This document shows, piece by piece, positions 26,777-34,036 of a DNA stretch of 64,000 bases; position 1 is the first letter of the stretch, and each line of letters starts with the position of its first letter. The DNA is taken from assembly GCF_009708005.2 (NCBI RefSeq), contig NZ_CP052758.1, positions 1 through 64,000 of the forward strand, in the 5' to 3' direction. A model generated the notes under the pieces. It ran no database searches. It was not told where the DNA came from and worked only from the letters and a program-made list of their open reading frames with translations. The translations under genes and the position numbers were made by a program. The stretch is from Cellulosimicrobium protaetiae (GTDB taxonomy: Bacteria; Actinomycetota; Actinomycetes; Actinomycetales; Cellulomonadaceae).

Positions 26777-27103
26777 TCACGTTCCGGCTGTGAATCGCTG
26801 CCCGGTCGACCAGGACGGGTAGGTACCGAGTGCCTTCGTCGTCGGGCGGTCGTGCGCGGGCAGCGGGTAGCACCATGCGCAGGTGTGCGGGTGTTCGACG
26901 ACGTCGTGCTCGTGGGCTTCCTGGTCCCCGATCGAGATCCCGGCCTGGCACGCGTGAAGGCCGGCGCGGTGGTCCTCGGCGCAGCCCGGGCACCAGCCGA
27001 CGCAGGTAGGCCAGTCGTGCAGGTCGCATCGGGCGTGCCAGCGCGGCATCCGCGGCGGCAGCTGGAGCCCGGTGGGTCGGGCGGATGCTGCTGCCTCGCT
27101 CAT
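26777..27103 (-). CDS. Cys/His-rich small protein, probable zinc binder
   Basis: The 108-residue protein starts MSEAAASARPTGLQLPP and has CDLHDWPTCVGWCPGCAEDH, HACQAG and HPHTCAWCYPLPAHD, giving seven cysteines and many histidines that could hold two zinc ions. Its ATG overlaps the stop of the upstream 214-aa gene (27100-27103). No family is recognised. The 200 bp downstream (26576-26776) hold no gene. Confidence 0.65.
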   Translation of the reverse strand: MSEAAASARPTGLQLPPRMPRWHARCDLHDWPTCVGWCPGCAEDHRAGLHACQAGISIGDQEAHEHDVVEHPHTCAWCYPLPAHDRPTTKALGTYPSWSTGQRFTAGT

Positions 27104-27744
27104 CGGCTGCGGACCGTGACGGGGCGGGCGCCCGGGTTCGCGACGACGAGGTCTCCGTCCGTCGTGAGCGCCAGACTGTAGTGGCCGTCGGCATCGCGCT
27201 CCTCGACGAAGTCCTCGCCCCCGCCCTTGAGCCCTGTGCGCACCGTGACGTCGCGGCCGCGAGGGCCGACGACGAGGAGTTCGCCGCTGGCCGTGACCGA
27301 GATCTCGTACACCCCGGCCATCTCGGTGCGGTGCACGATCTCGTCGCCCGCCGGTTCCAGGAGTTCGGTCAGCTCGGTGATCTCCTCCCCCAGCCCGACG
27401 TGCTGCACGGGCCATCCCTGCCCGCGAACCCAGGCGTACGGCTTGGCCAGGCGGCGCCCGATGAGATCGTCGGCGCCTTCCATCTCGCGAGTCAGGAACC
27501 GGACGCGGCCGTCCTCGGGGTCGACGGCGTGCCCGGTGATGCTGCGGACCTCGACGACGACGTTCTTGCGGACCGCGAGCAGGACGTCAGCGTGTGCGAG
27601 GAGCTCGGCCGCGGCGGGCGAGGTGTCGAAGTCGGCGCCGAACTTCACGTGGCGGACGGGCCAGGAGCGCTCCACGGACTCGAGCTTCTCGGCGCTGCTG
27701 CCGTTGATGGGGTATGTCTGGGTGACGTTGACGAGGATCGGCAC
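27100..27744 (-). CDS. Unknown 214-aa protein
   Basis: Two adjacent GTG codons follow GGAGG; the second (27744, five-base spacing) is used. The product starts VPILVNVTQTYPING and is beta-rich and acidic, with a C-terminal repeat-like part (GVYEISVTASGELLVVGPRGRDVTVRTG then GHYSLALTTDGDLVVANPGARPVTVRSR). These two near-equal blocks suggest an internal duplication of a small beta domain. It is coupled to the zinc-binder gene downstream. Confidence 0.65.
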   Translation of the reverse strand: MPILVNVTQTYPINGSSAEKLESVERSWPVRHVKFGADFDTSPAAAELLAHADVLLAVRKNVVVEVRSITGHAVDPEDGRVRFLTREMEGADDLIGRRLAKPYAWVRGQGWPVQHVGLGEEITELTELLEPAGDEIVHRTEMAGVYEISVTASGELLVVGPRGRDVTVRTGLKGGGEDFVEERDADGHYSLALTTDGDLVVANPGARPVTVRSR

Positions 27745-27863
27745 CACTACCTCCAGGTGTACTTGACGCGCGATGTTGACTCCCAGCGTCTCACACATCG
27801 CGCGCGATGTACACGCCCCCGAGAGAACCTCCGCCCGTCAGCGTGTACCCCTACGATCAGGGC

Positions 27864-28034
27864 GTGCTCGTCCGTGCCACCATCCAGCAGATCCCGCCCG
27901 ACAACGCCCGCACCTACGACCTCGAAACCCGCGACGTCGTCATCGACGACGCCGCCTCGTACGAAGAGGGCAAGGCCCGGATCGCCCCCGAGGTGCCCGA
28001 GGGGTGGCGGGTCATCGGCTACTCGACCTGGTAG
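27864..28034 (+). CDS. Small 56-aa unknown protein
   Basis: From a GTG at 27864 the frame reads VLVRATIQQIPPDNARTYDLETRDVVIDD and ends EGWRVIGYSTW, a compact alpha/beta pattern like small phage proteins. The frame is open to 27807 upstream. The ribosome site is weak. No family is recognised. Confidence 0.5.
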   Translation: MLVRATIQQIPPDNARTYDLETRDVVIDDAASYEEGKARIAPEVPEGWRVIGYSTW

Positions 28035-28083
28035 CTCACGGCTCACGTGGTCGCACCCTGCGACCGGTGGCAGCATCGCAGGC

Positions 28084-28557
28084 ATGAGCCGAGCCGAGGA
28101 TGGACGCTCCGCCCGCGCACACGTCGTCGCCGCGACGTTGGGCGCGCTGGCCCTGACGATCCTCGGAGGGTGCGGCGCCAACGAGGCGCCGGCCGCGCAG
28201 TCGCCGTCGGACCCCGCCTGCACGCAGGCCAGCGGGGAGCAGGTCGACCAGATCACCGCGACGTTCATCGCGCCGGTCGACGTCGTCGCCGCCTACTCGG
28301 TGACCTCCACGGAGCACGACGACCTCGTCTTCGTCACGGTGGGCACCGACGGCTTCCCCGACGAGGTCTCCCACAAGAGCGGCGAGTTCGCCGGCCCGAC
28401 GTACGCGTACTCGGCCGGCGAGCTGCTCGCCGCGAGCGGGCAGGCCTCGCGCTACTCCCCCGACCTCCCGAGCCTGAGCGACAGCGGAGACCGCTCCGTC
28501 GTCTACGACGACGCCGCGAGCGACTCGTTCAACTGCGTCCGCGACGCACTCGGCTGA
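28084..28557 (+). CDS. Small secreted lipoprotein, unknown role
   Basis: The 157-residue product has a lipoprotein signal peptide: charged start, hydrophobic AATLGALALTILGGC with lipobox Cys at about residue 31, then an Ala/Pro/Ser spacer. The mature domain is acidic and has two further cysteines (CTQ and NCV) that could form a disulfide. It should be attached to the outer face of the membrane. No known family is recognised. Confidence 0.7.
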   Translation: MSRAEDGRSARAHVVAATLGALALTILGGCGANEAPAAQSPSDPACTQASGEQVDQITATFIAPVDVVAAYSVTSTEHDDLVFVTVGTDGFPDEVSHKSGEFAGPTYAYSAGELLAASGQASRYSPDLPSLSDSGDRSVVYDDAASDSFNCVRDALG

Positions 28558-28639
28558 GACGTCGCGGTTGACGACGGCGGGCCACCCAGAGCCGTCTGAG
28601 CCGGGCGCACCCGTCCCAGTGCTGTCCGCTCGAGTCCGC

Positions 28640-29374
28640 CTAGAGGTGGCGCAGCCACCGGCGGAGCAGCGCGCGTACCACGAGCGCTCCCACGCCGACC
28701 GCCAGCGGGCCAACCGCCTCGTGCAACTCGGCGTCAGGACCACTCGGCACGAGGGCCTGGCACGAGATCCCGACCGCGAAGACCAGCCCGACGATGCCGA
28801 CGACCAGGAGCGCCTTGACCAGCCAGCCGGCGAACCCGCCCCACGCCTCCACGACCTCACCCCACGCCTCGGCGGGCGTCTGCTCAGCCGCGCGGGCTCG
28901 CGCTTCGCCGAACGTCGCACGGGCGGACGCGCCGGCGCCTGGGGTCGCGCGAGCGGTCATGCTCGTGCGAGCCCTACGGGGTGCGGCCCGCCGCGGTGCG
29001 GCGCACTCGAGCTCGCGGGCGTGGCCGTTGGCCGCGGTGACCTCCCCGCGCACGGAGTAGGTGAACAGCGCGATCGCCATCTCCTCGGCGTACGCGGCGG
29101 CCGGCGGGGAGTACCCGCTGGCGGAGAAGAACGCGAGGGCGAGGTGGTGCTGGGCGCCGCGGGCGCCGACGAGCCGCTGGAGCAGCGGGCGCCCCACCAC
29201 GGCGGTGAGCTGCTTGACCTCGGCCAGGATCCGGCTGGACCGGACATCGACGCCACCGTCGGCACTCGCGGGCGTCAGCTGCGCGTCGTCGAACCCGAGC
29301 TCGCGCAGGTGCCAGACCGCGCACTCCTCGGCCTCACGCGGGGTCGTGATGTGCTCGCCCGGCCTCCATGTCAC
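28640..29374 (-). CDS. Membrane-anchored Mrr-like nuclease
   Basis: The first 120 of 244 residues form a Mrr-type nuclease domain: REAEECAVWHLRELGF, GGVDV (Asp43), ILAEVKQL (Glu52-x-Lys54) and LLQRLVGA. Two hydrophobic helices follow near the C-terminus (WLVKALLVVGIVGLVFAVGI and VGPLAVGVGALVVRALL), so the nuclease is tethered to the inner face of the membrane. This Mrr_cat plus TM design is known for DNA-uptake-linked or membrane defence nucleases. It is paralogous to the gene at 22689. GTG start at 29374. Confidence 0.78.
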   Translation of the reverse strand: MTWRPGEHITTPREAEECAVWHLRELGFDDAQLTPASADGGVDVRSSRILAEVKQLTAVVGRPLLQRLVGARGAQHHLALAFFSASGYSPPAAAYAEEMAIALFTYSVRGEVTAANGHARELECAAPRRAAPRRARTSMTARATPGAGASARATFGEARARAAEQTPAEAWGEVVEAWGGFAGWLVKALLVVGIVGLVFAVGISCQALVPSGPDAELHEAVGPLAVGVGALVVRALLRRWLRHL

Positions 29375-29480
29375 GCCCGAAGGCTACAAGCCCGACGGCC
29401 CAGGGAACCCCAGGACGTCGGCGGCTGCCCCCTCCTCACGCCACGACATGCTCGCCGGCCAACTACCCGTAGACCTGGCG

Positions 29481-30191
29481 CTAGCCGACCAGGCGCAGCG
29501 GCCCGCGCCGCATCGAGACGGCCAGCCGCGCCTGCCCCTCGACCGGGTCGGCCAGAAGGCCGCCTGGCATCGGCAGCGTGAGCGTCCACCGGTCCGTGAT
29601 GCCGCGGGCCGTGCGGGCGACGTCGAGCTCGCACCGTCGGAGGTAGCCCGCGCCGGCGCCAGTGCCGGACCACCGATGCCCGACGACGTCGAGGCGCACC
29701 GCGGCATGCTCCCACGCGCTGACAGCGACCAGCCCGGAACCGCGCTCGCGCGCCCGGGCGAGCAGCCGTCGGCGCTCGGACGCCGTGAGCCGGGCGTCCG
29801 GCCCGACGACGACGTACGTCATGCCGTCGAGCAGCGCCGCGACGACCCCGGCGGGATCGTCCCCGGCGCGCGGCACGAGCGCGACGCGCTCGAGCGCCAC
29901 GCCGGCGTCGGCGGCCGCGAGCATCCCGAGGTCGGGCGCCCCCACCGCGGCGAGCCAGTCCGAGGTGCCCTGCGACGTCGCGAGCAACGCGAGCAGGAGC
30001 GACGTCGAGCCCGTCACGACGCTGGCCGCACCACGCGGCAGACGCCCGTCGTCGAGTATCGCGCCGAGCGGGCGCGAGCCGTCGTCGAGGTCTACGACAC
30101 CCGGCGTCGACGCGCGCACGCCCGTGCGCAGCTCGGCGCGACGCAGGGTCGCGCGAGCCACCTCGAGCGGGTCCAGCGCGGTCGTCGGCAC
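29481..30191 (-). CDS. ImuA'-like protein with degenerate RecA-type P-loop
   Basis: The 236-residue protein has the shape of actinobacterial ImuA' proteins: a RecA-like N-part with GSTSLLLALLA (58-71), then VALVPRAGDDPAGVVAALLDG, VVVGPDARLTASERRRLLARARERGS and an Arg-rich end. ImuA' works with ImuB and DnaE2 in error-prone lesion bypass. The P-loop Lys is missing (GSTS in place of GKT/S), as in other ImuA' proteins that do not bind ATP. No imuB or dnaE2 follows; a Mrr-like gene does. A perfect LexA box stands 22 bp before the ATG. Confidence 0.68.
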   Translation of the reverse strand: MPTTALDPLEVARATLRRAELRTGVRASTPGVVDLDDGSRPLGAILDDGRLPRGAASVVTGSTSLLLALLATSQGTSDWLAAVGAPDLGMLAAADAGVALERVALVPRAGDDPAGVVAALLDGMTYVVVGPDARLTASERRRLLARARERGSGLVAVSAWEHAAVRLDVVGHRWSGTGAGAGYLRRCELDVARTARGITDRWTLTLPMPGGLLADPVEGQARLAVSMRRGPLRLVG

Positions 30192-30212
30192 CCTTCCAGG
30201 CTACGCCGTGGT

Positions 30213-30228
30213 TCGAACTGGTGTTCGA
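30213..30228. promoter_or_regulatory. LexA (SOS) box TCGAACTGGTGTTCGA
   Basis: TCGAAC-N4-GTTCGA is a perfect palindrome and matches the actinobacterial LexA consensus (Mycobacterium type). It sits between the ImuA'-like gene (ATG at 30191) and the divergent small gene (GTG at 30242), so LexA could repress both, with release after DNA damage. Confidence 0.85.
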
Positions 30229-30241
30229 ATACGATTGTGTC

Positions 30242-30535
30242 GTGGGTACTCGTCGACGTCCGCCTCCGGGCGGCTGGCCGTCCGGCATCGAGACGGTGCC
30301 GCTGCGTGACCATGCCGAGGAAGCGCCCGAGCTCGCGCGCCGCGGCGTGGCGATCGTGCGCCCGCCCGAGGGCATCCCGGTGCGCGCGTGGATCACGCAG
30401 CGCCAGAGCGGCGAGGCCCGCGTCGACGGCGAGGCGGTCGCGTGGGCCGGCCGCCAGGTCCACATCCGCTACATCTCGCGCGAGGGGCGCGAGGGCTGGG
30501 CCTGGCTCTGGGCCGATGCCGTCGAGCGCCGCTGA
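30242..30535 (+). CDS. Small SOS-controlled protein, unknown
   Basis: From GTG at 30242 the 97-residue product reads VGTRRRPPPGGWPSGIETVPL and ends with a beta-rich stretch (VHIRYISREGREGWAWLWADAVERR), a pattern like small SH3-type domains. Its start lies 14 bp from the LexA box, which suggests DNA-damage control. A GTG at 30221 inside the LexA box is also in frame. It is followed by a 12-bp perfect hairpin. Confidence 0.65.
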   Translation: MGTRRRPPPGGWPSGIETVPLRDHAEEAPELARRGVAIVRPPEGIPVRAWITQRQSGEARVDGEAVAWAGRQVHIRYISREGREGWAWLWADAVERR

Positions 30536-30591
30536 CACGCGGCTTGATCGTTGCCCGGGCGGGTCACCATCGAGAGGCCGGCAACCCATGG

Positions 30592-30623
30592 CCGGGTCGG
30601 GCGCCCCATGCCGCCCGACCCGG
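30592..30623. terminator. Hairpin with CCCCATGC loop
   Basis: CCGGGTCGGGCG pairs perfectly with CGCCCGACCCGG around the loop CCCCATGC. It lies 57 bp after the stop of the small SOS gene and 35 bp before a TAGCGT box. The loop is the repeated CCCATGCCG element found five other times in the first 31 kb. It may end the upstream transcript and also mark the next promoter. Confidence 0.6.
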
Positions 30624-30657
30624 CGGTCGGTGCGGTCCGAGCGTGGGTGGTGGGCGG

Positions 30658-30663
30658 TAGCGT
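30658..30663 (+). promoter_or_regulatory. Repeated promoter/leader copy 4 (TAGCGT)
   Basis: TAGCGTTGG lies 64 bp before the ATG at 30722 and its leader (TACCAGCAC, GGACTGACCA, then TGGAGG) aligns with the three minus-strand copies. CCCATGCCG lies 45 bp upstream. Confidence 0.55.
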
Positions 30664-30721
30664 TGGCGGTACCAGCACATCGGCGGACTGACCATCTGCC
30701 CAGATATCCCGTGGAGGGATC

Positions 30722-31090
30722 ATGTCGAACACGTCGTTTCGCGCCGTCACGATCAGCGCTGAGTCCGAGCCTGCAGAGGTCATCTGGGACGCCTCGGGCG
30801 GCCTCCTGAGTCACCTTCAGAGCGCGGTCGGGGGGTTCGTGGACGTGGTCCGGCTCGGCCCGAACCTCGACATGTGGGTCAACGACGACGGCTTCGCGCT
30901 CGAGCTGCCGCGCAACGTCGCGGCGACGGGCATCGCGTGGCACTACGGCTTCCGCCACCAGATCTACGTGGGCCCGGCGGTCTTCACGGGTGGAGTGGAC
31001 GAGGAGGGCGAGAGCCTGCCGCTCGCTCCCGTCTCGGCGGCTGCCCTGGTCGAGATGGCGGGCAAGGTCTTGCAGGGCATCGCGCTCTAG
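30722..31090 (+). CDS. DUF3846-like protein
   Basis: The 122-residue product begins MSNTSFRAVTISAESEPAEV and has VDVVRLGPNLDMWVNDDGF followed by an Asn/Ala/Thr segment, the pattern of the DUF3846 family, small proteins common on actinobacterial elements and phages. A GGAGGG ribosome site precedes the ATG. Function is unknown. It is driven by promoter/leader copy 4. Confidence 0.75.
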   Translation: MSNTSFRAVTISAESEPAEVIWDASGGLLSHLQSAVGGFVDVVRLGPNLDMWVNDDGFALELPRNVAATGIAWHYGFRHQIYVGPAVFTGGVDEEGESLPLAPVSAAALVEMAGKVLQGIAL

Positions 31091-31189
31091 CAGCAGACGC
31101 GCGCGGCGGCTGGCGTCCCCCTCGCCCGTCGCCGCGCGCCTCCCCCGGAGCACCCCATGCCGTCGGTCTCGGTGGCGCGGCCTGCTCGC

Positions 31190-31845
31190 CTACCGGCGCA
31201 GTGGCGTGCCGGTCTGGACTGGGCCGAGGGCTGCCCGGACCGTTGCGCCGGTCATCGTGCGGTGCTCGAGGAGGGCTGCCGTGAGGGATGCCAGATCCTC
31301 GCTGCGGGTCGTGAGGATCTGGTCGGCGCGCGCGCGGGCGGCGGTGATCAGTGCGTCGCTGTTGAGGGGGCCGTCGTATCCCGTGGGGGTTCGCCCCGTC
31401 GCGATGATCGTTGCGGTCAGCTGGAGGACTTGCGCGATGTCGGCTCGGGAGCCGCTGTCGTGGACGTCGTGGGCGTGGTCGGTGCTCTGTCCGGCGAGCA
31501 GGGCGGTCATCTGGATCCATGCGCCGTCGTGCGCGGGCGGGAGCGGCAGAGGCAGGACGAAAGCCGCGCGGCCTCCGGAGTCCCCGTGGGCTTCGATGGT
31601 GACGTTGGTGACCGTGCAGCCGAGCTCGTGAGCGACGATGGCGTGCGCGGCTTCGTGCCGTGCTCGTCGGGGCAGGCTGTCGTCTGCTCCGATGCCCTGC
31701 TGCCAGGTCGGGTGCCACCGGGACGCGTAGTCGACCGCTTCGGCGACGGAGGCCGCGGGATCTACGCGTGCGAGGACCCAGGCGACGAACGCTTGGTCGC
31801 GGTACGTCGCGAGCAGGTGCCCGTAGGCGGGGTGGTGACCACTAG
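31190..31845 (-). pseudogene. 3' part of HEAAH metalloprotease gene, cut by IS5 element
   Basis: The frame encodes SGHHPAYGHLLATYRDQ, then RRARHEAAHAIVAHELG, an HExxH zinc-protease motif of the FtsH/M41 type, and runs to a stop at 31190. Its 5' part lies beyond the insertion at 33160-33455. Removing the IS and one CTAG copy rejoins the halves in the same frame (codons ACT AGT GGT CAC), giving a protein of about 315 residues. As it stands, this half has no start of its own. Confidence 0.82.
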
Positions 31846-31863
31846 GGCCTGTTTCGGAAGTGG

Positions 31864-32187
31864 TCAGCGGTGGCTGATCCAGTCCAGGAGGTGGCTCGTG
31901 ATGGTGGTGTGGTCTGCCTCGGTGGTCGTGGTGTGCTCGCTGGTGGCGGCGTCGTGGTGCTCGATCTCGTAGCCGCCGAGTGCTCCGGGGCGGGTATGGA
32001 CCGAGATCGACCAGTCGATGTCCTCGTCGTCGGGGTAGATCACGAAGAACGTGTTGGTCGTGGCGTTCAGGTCCGCGAGCATGCCCAGGATCTCGACGTG
32101 GCCGGGGTCCTGGACGTAGTCGCCGTCCTCGGTGTCGGCGTAGCACGGCGGCCGCTTGGACAGCCAGGACGGCAGCGAGTCGTTCAC
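31864..32187 (-). CDS. Passenger gene inside the IS5 element
   Basis: The 107-residue acidic product (MNDSLPSWLSKRPP..., with NTFFVIYPDDEDIDWS and HHDAATSEHTTTTEAD) starts at a GTG five bases after the transposase stop and ends with its TGA touching the left inverted repeat. It therefore lies wholly within the element and is probably read from the transposase transcript. No family is recognised; small acidic partners of this size include immunity-type and regulatory proteins, but nothing here proves that. Confidence 0.7.
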   Translation of the reverse strand: MNDSLPSWLSKRPPCYADTEDGDYVQDPGHVEILGMLADLNATTNTFFVIYPDDEDIDWSISVHTRPGALGGYEIEHHDAATSEHTTTTEADHTTITSHLLDWISHR

Positions 32188-32192
32188 ACCGC

Positions 32193-33113
32193 TCAGGATG
32201 CCAGCGCCTGGCCCGCCCGGACGACGGCGGTGATCCAGTCGTCGAGCGCGGCGACCTTGACGGTCGCCTCGTAGCGGAGCTGGAGCTTGTCATACCGGGT
32301 CGCGACGGCCCGGTGGCGTTTGAGGCGGTTGAACATGCACTCCACCGCGTGGCGGGCCTTGTAGTCCTCGTAGTCGACCTTCGGTGGGCGACCACCTTTG
32401 GAGCCCTTCGCGAGGCGGTTCGCGCGGTGGTCCTTCTTGTCCGGGATCGTCGCCGCGATGCCCCGCCCACGCAGCCGCTTGCGGTTCGCGGCCGAGGCGT
32501 AGCCCTTGTCCGCCCGCACCCGCTCTGGCCGCGTCCTGGGCCGACCGCCGCGCCCGCCGGGCCGCTTCACGCGGATCTGGTCCAGGACCGGCCCGAACTG
32601 TGGGCTGTCGCCCCGGTGGCCGGCGGTCACGACCATGCCCATGAGCTTTTGCCCCTGCTCGCACGCTGCGTGGATCTTCGTGGTCCACCCGCCCCGTGAC
32701 CTGCCCAGCCCATGATCTGCGGGCTCGACCCCGGGCGACTCCTTCTGCCCGGCCGGGTCCCGGCGGGCGCCCGCAGCGTGCTGGTGCGCGCGGGCGATCG
32801 TGGAGTCGACCGAAACCTCCCAGCAGATCTGTCCACCACCGTCAGCCAAAGACCGCAACGCGTCCAGCACCCGGTCCCACACCCCGTCGCGCTGATAGCG
32901 ACGGAACACCCGATACAGGCTGGACCACGGCCCATACCGGTCCGGGACATCCCGCCACGGGCACCCCGCCCGGGTCCGGTGACGGATCCCATCGACCTGA
33001 CGACGCAGATTCCGCGCAGGACGCCCCAACGACGCGACAGGCAGCAAAGACTCGATCACCGCCCACGCCGCATCACTCAGATCATGCCGCCCCGCAACCT
33101 CAGCCACGACCAC
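32193..33113 (-). CDS. IS5-family transposase (IS427 group)
   Basis: This 306-residue DDE transposase starts at a GTG and has HDLSDAAWAVIESLLP and a GCPWRDVPDRYGPWSSLYRVFRRY DNA-binding part, then the catalytic residues: Asp in VDSTIARAHQ, Asp in VRADKGYAS and Glu in HAVECMFNRLK. It is a single frame, full length and apparently intact, so the element may still be mobile. Confidence 0.95.
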   Translation of the reverse strand: MVVAEVAGRHDLSDAAWAVIESLLPVASLGRPARNLRRQVDGIRHRTRAGCPWRDVPDRYGPWSSLYRVFRRYQRDGVWDRVLDALRSLADGGGQICWEVSVDSTIARAHQHAAGARRDPAGQKESPGVEPADHGLGRSRGGWTTKIHAACEQGQKLMGMVVTAGHRGDSPQFGPVLDQIRVKRPGGRGGRPRTRPERVRADKGYASAANRKRLRGRGIAATIPDKKDHRANRLAKGSKGGRPPKVDYEDYKARHAVECMFNRLKRHRAVATRYDKLQLRYEATVKVAALDDWITAVVRAGQALAS

Positions 33114-33159
33114 GCAGCATGCCGAACCCGCAGGTCAGACACCACTTCCGAAACAGGCC

Positions 33160-33455
33160 CTAGTCGCCGCCACCGCCAAGTGCCGGGTGGGCGCAACTGG
33201 GAAGCCGCTGGCCTGGGCGTGATAGCGGTGCCGCAGCAGGACGCGCGCCGCCACGACCCCGATGAGGACTGAGCCGAGGAGGCGGACGAGTTCGTCCTGG
33301 GCTCCGTCGGGTAGGACCGCGGCACTGCGGACGATCTCGACGAAGACGGTGCCGCCTCCCAGGAGCCACGTCAGGAAGACGACGAACCAGAGGACGAGGA
33401 GCCGCCAGGTCTCACGGAGCCAGTTCAGCAGGGGGTCGAGGAGGAGAGCGCGCAT
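33160..33455 (-). pseudogene. 5' part of the IS5-interrupted protease gene
   Basis: From the ATG at 33455 the frame encodes MRALLLDPLLNWLRETWRLL and two hydrophobic helices (LLVLWFVVFLTWLLGGGTVF and LLGSVLIGVVAARVLL), ending HLAVAAT at the IS. The original gene thus made a membrane protein whose cytoplasmic part was the HEAAH protease, an FtsH-like layout without the AAA+ domain. At present the frame runs 26 bp into the element and stops, giving a truncated 106-residue membrane peptide. Confidence 0.82.
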
Positions 33456-33499
33456 CGGTTGCCCTTCAGTAGTGGTGGCGGCTCGTGGCCTGTTGCGGT

Positions 33500-34036
33500 T
33501 CAGGCGTGGCACAGCGGCAGGTGCTCGCGGACGACGTCGACGAGCGCGCCGGCATCGAGCTGGTCACGGCGGGGGTGCGCGCGCTTGTAGGCGTCCACGC
33601 GGGCGGCGACCAGCGTGGTGTCGTCGGCGGGGAGCACGCCGGTGTGTCCGTATAGGGCGTAGCGCCGCACGGCGTCGAGGTAGGACGCATGCTCGCCGTC
33701 GTCCCAGAGGATCGCCTGGGCCACCAGGATGTAGCGGGTGGGGCCGAGTTCCCAGCGCGCGGGGTCGAGCCGGGCCGAGGTGACGGGCAGGTTGCAGAGG
33801 CTGAGCTCGGCGGCGCCGGCCTCGAGGAAGGCGTAGCGGGCGAGCTCGCTGAGGAACATGGGCGACAGGCTCGGGTCCTCGATGGGCACGCCGTAGAACT
33901 GGACGCAAAGGCGGGCGCCGGCGAGTGCTCGGCTGCCGCGGAGCGCGGTGCGGATCTCGTCGACGTCGTGCGCGCTGGCCACGTGTGATGCGTGGCTGAC
34001 GAGCGCGGGACGGGGCAGTGTCGTGGTCGTGGTCAT
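33500..34036 (-). CDS. Unknown 178-aa protein
   Basis: The product starts MTTTTTLPRPALVSHASHV, and its ATG overlaps the redoxin stop by three bases. It has DEIRTALRGSRALAGARLCVQFYGVPIED, then LGPTRYILVAQAILWDDGEHASYLDAVRRYAL, an alpha/beta pattern without a known motif. It ends 44 bp before the interrupted protease gene and probably shares a transcript with it. Confidence 0.7.
   Translation of the reverse strand: MTTTTTLPRPALVSHASHVASAHDVDEIRTALRGSRALAGARLCVQFYGVPIEDPSLSPMFLSELARYAFLEAGAAELSLCNLPVTSARLDPARWELGPTRYILVAQAILWDDGEHASYLDAVRRYALYGHTGVLPADDTTLVAARVDAYKRAHPRRDQLDAGALVDVVREHLPLCHA

Larger units (their letters stand above)
31846..33159. mobile_element. IS5-family insertion sequence (1,314 bp) with passenger gene
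   Basis: The ends are 19-bp perfect inverted repeats (GGCCTGTTTCGGAAGTGGT at 31846-31864; its complement at 33141-33159), flanked by a CTAG duplication at 31842-31845 and 33160-33163. A 4-bp YTAR-type target site fits the IS427 group of IS5. It carries the transposase and one more gene, which makes it longer than usual for the group. The insertion splits a membrane protease gene. Confidence 0.93.
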
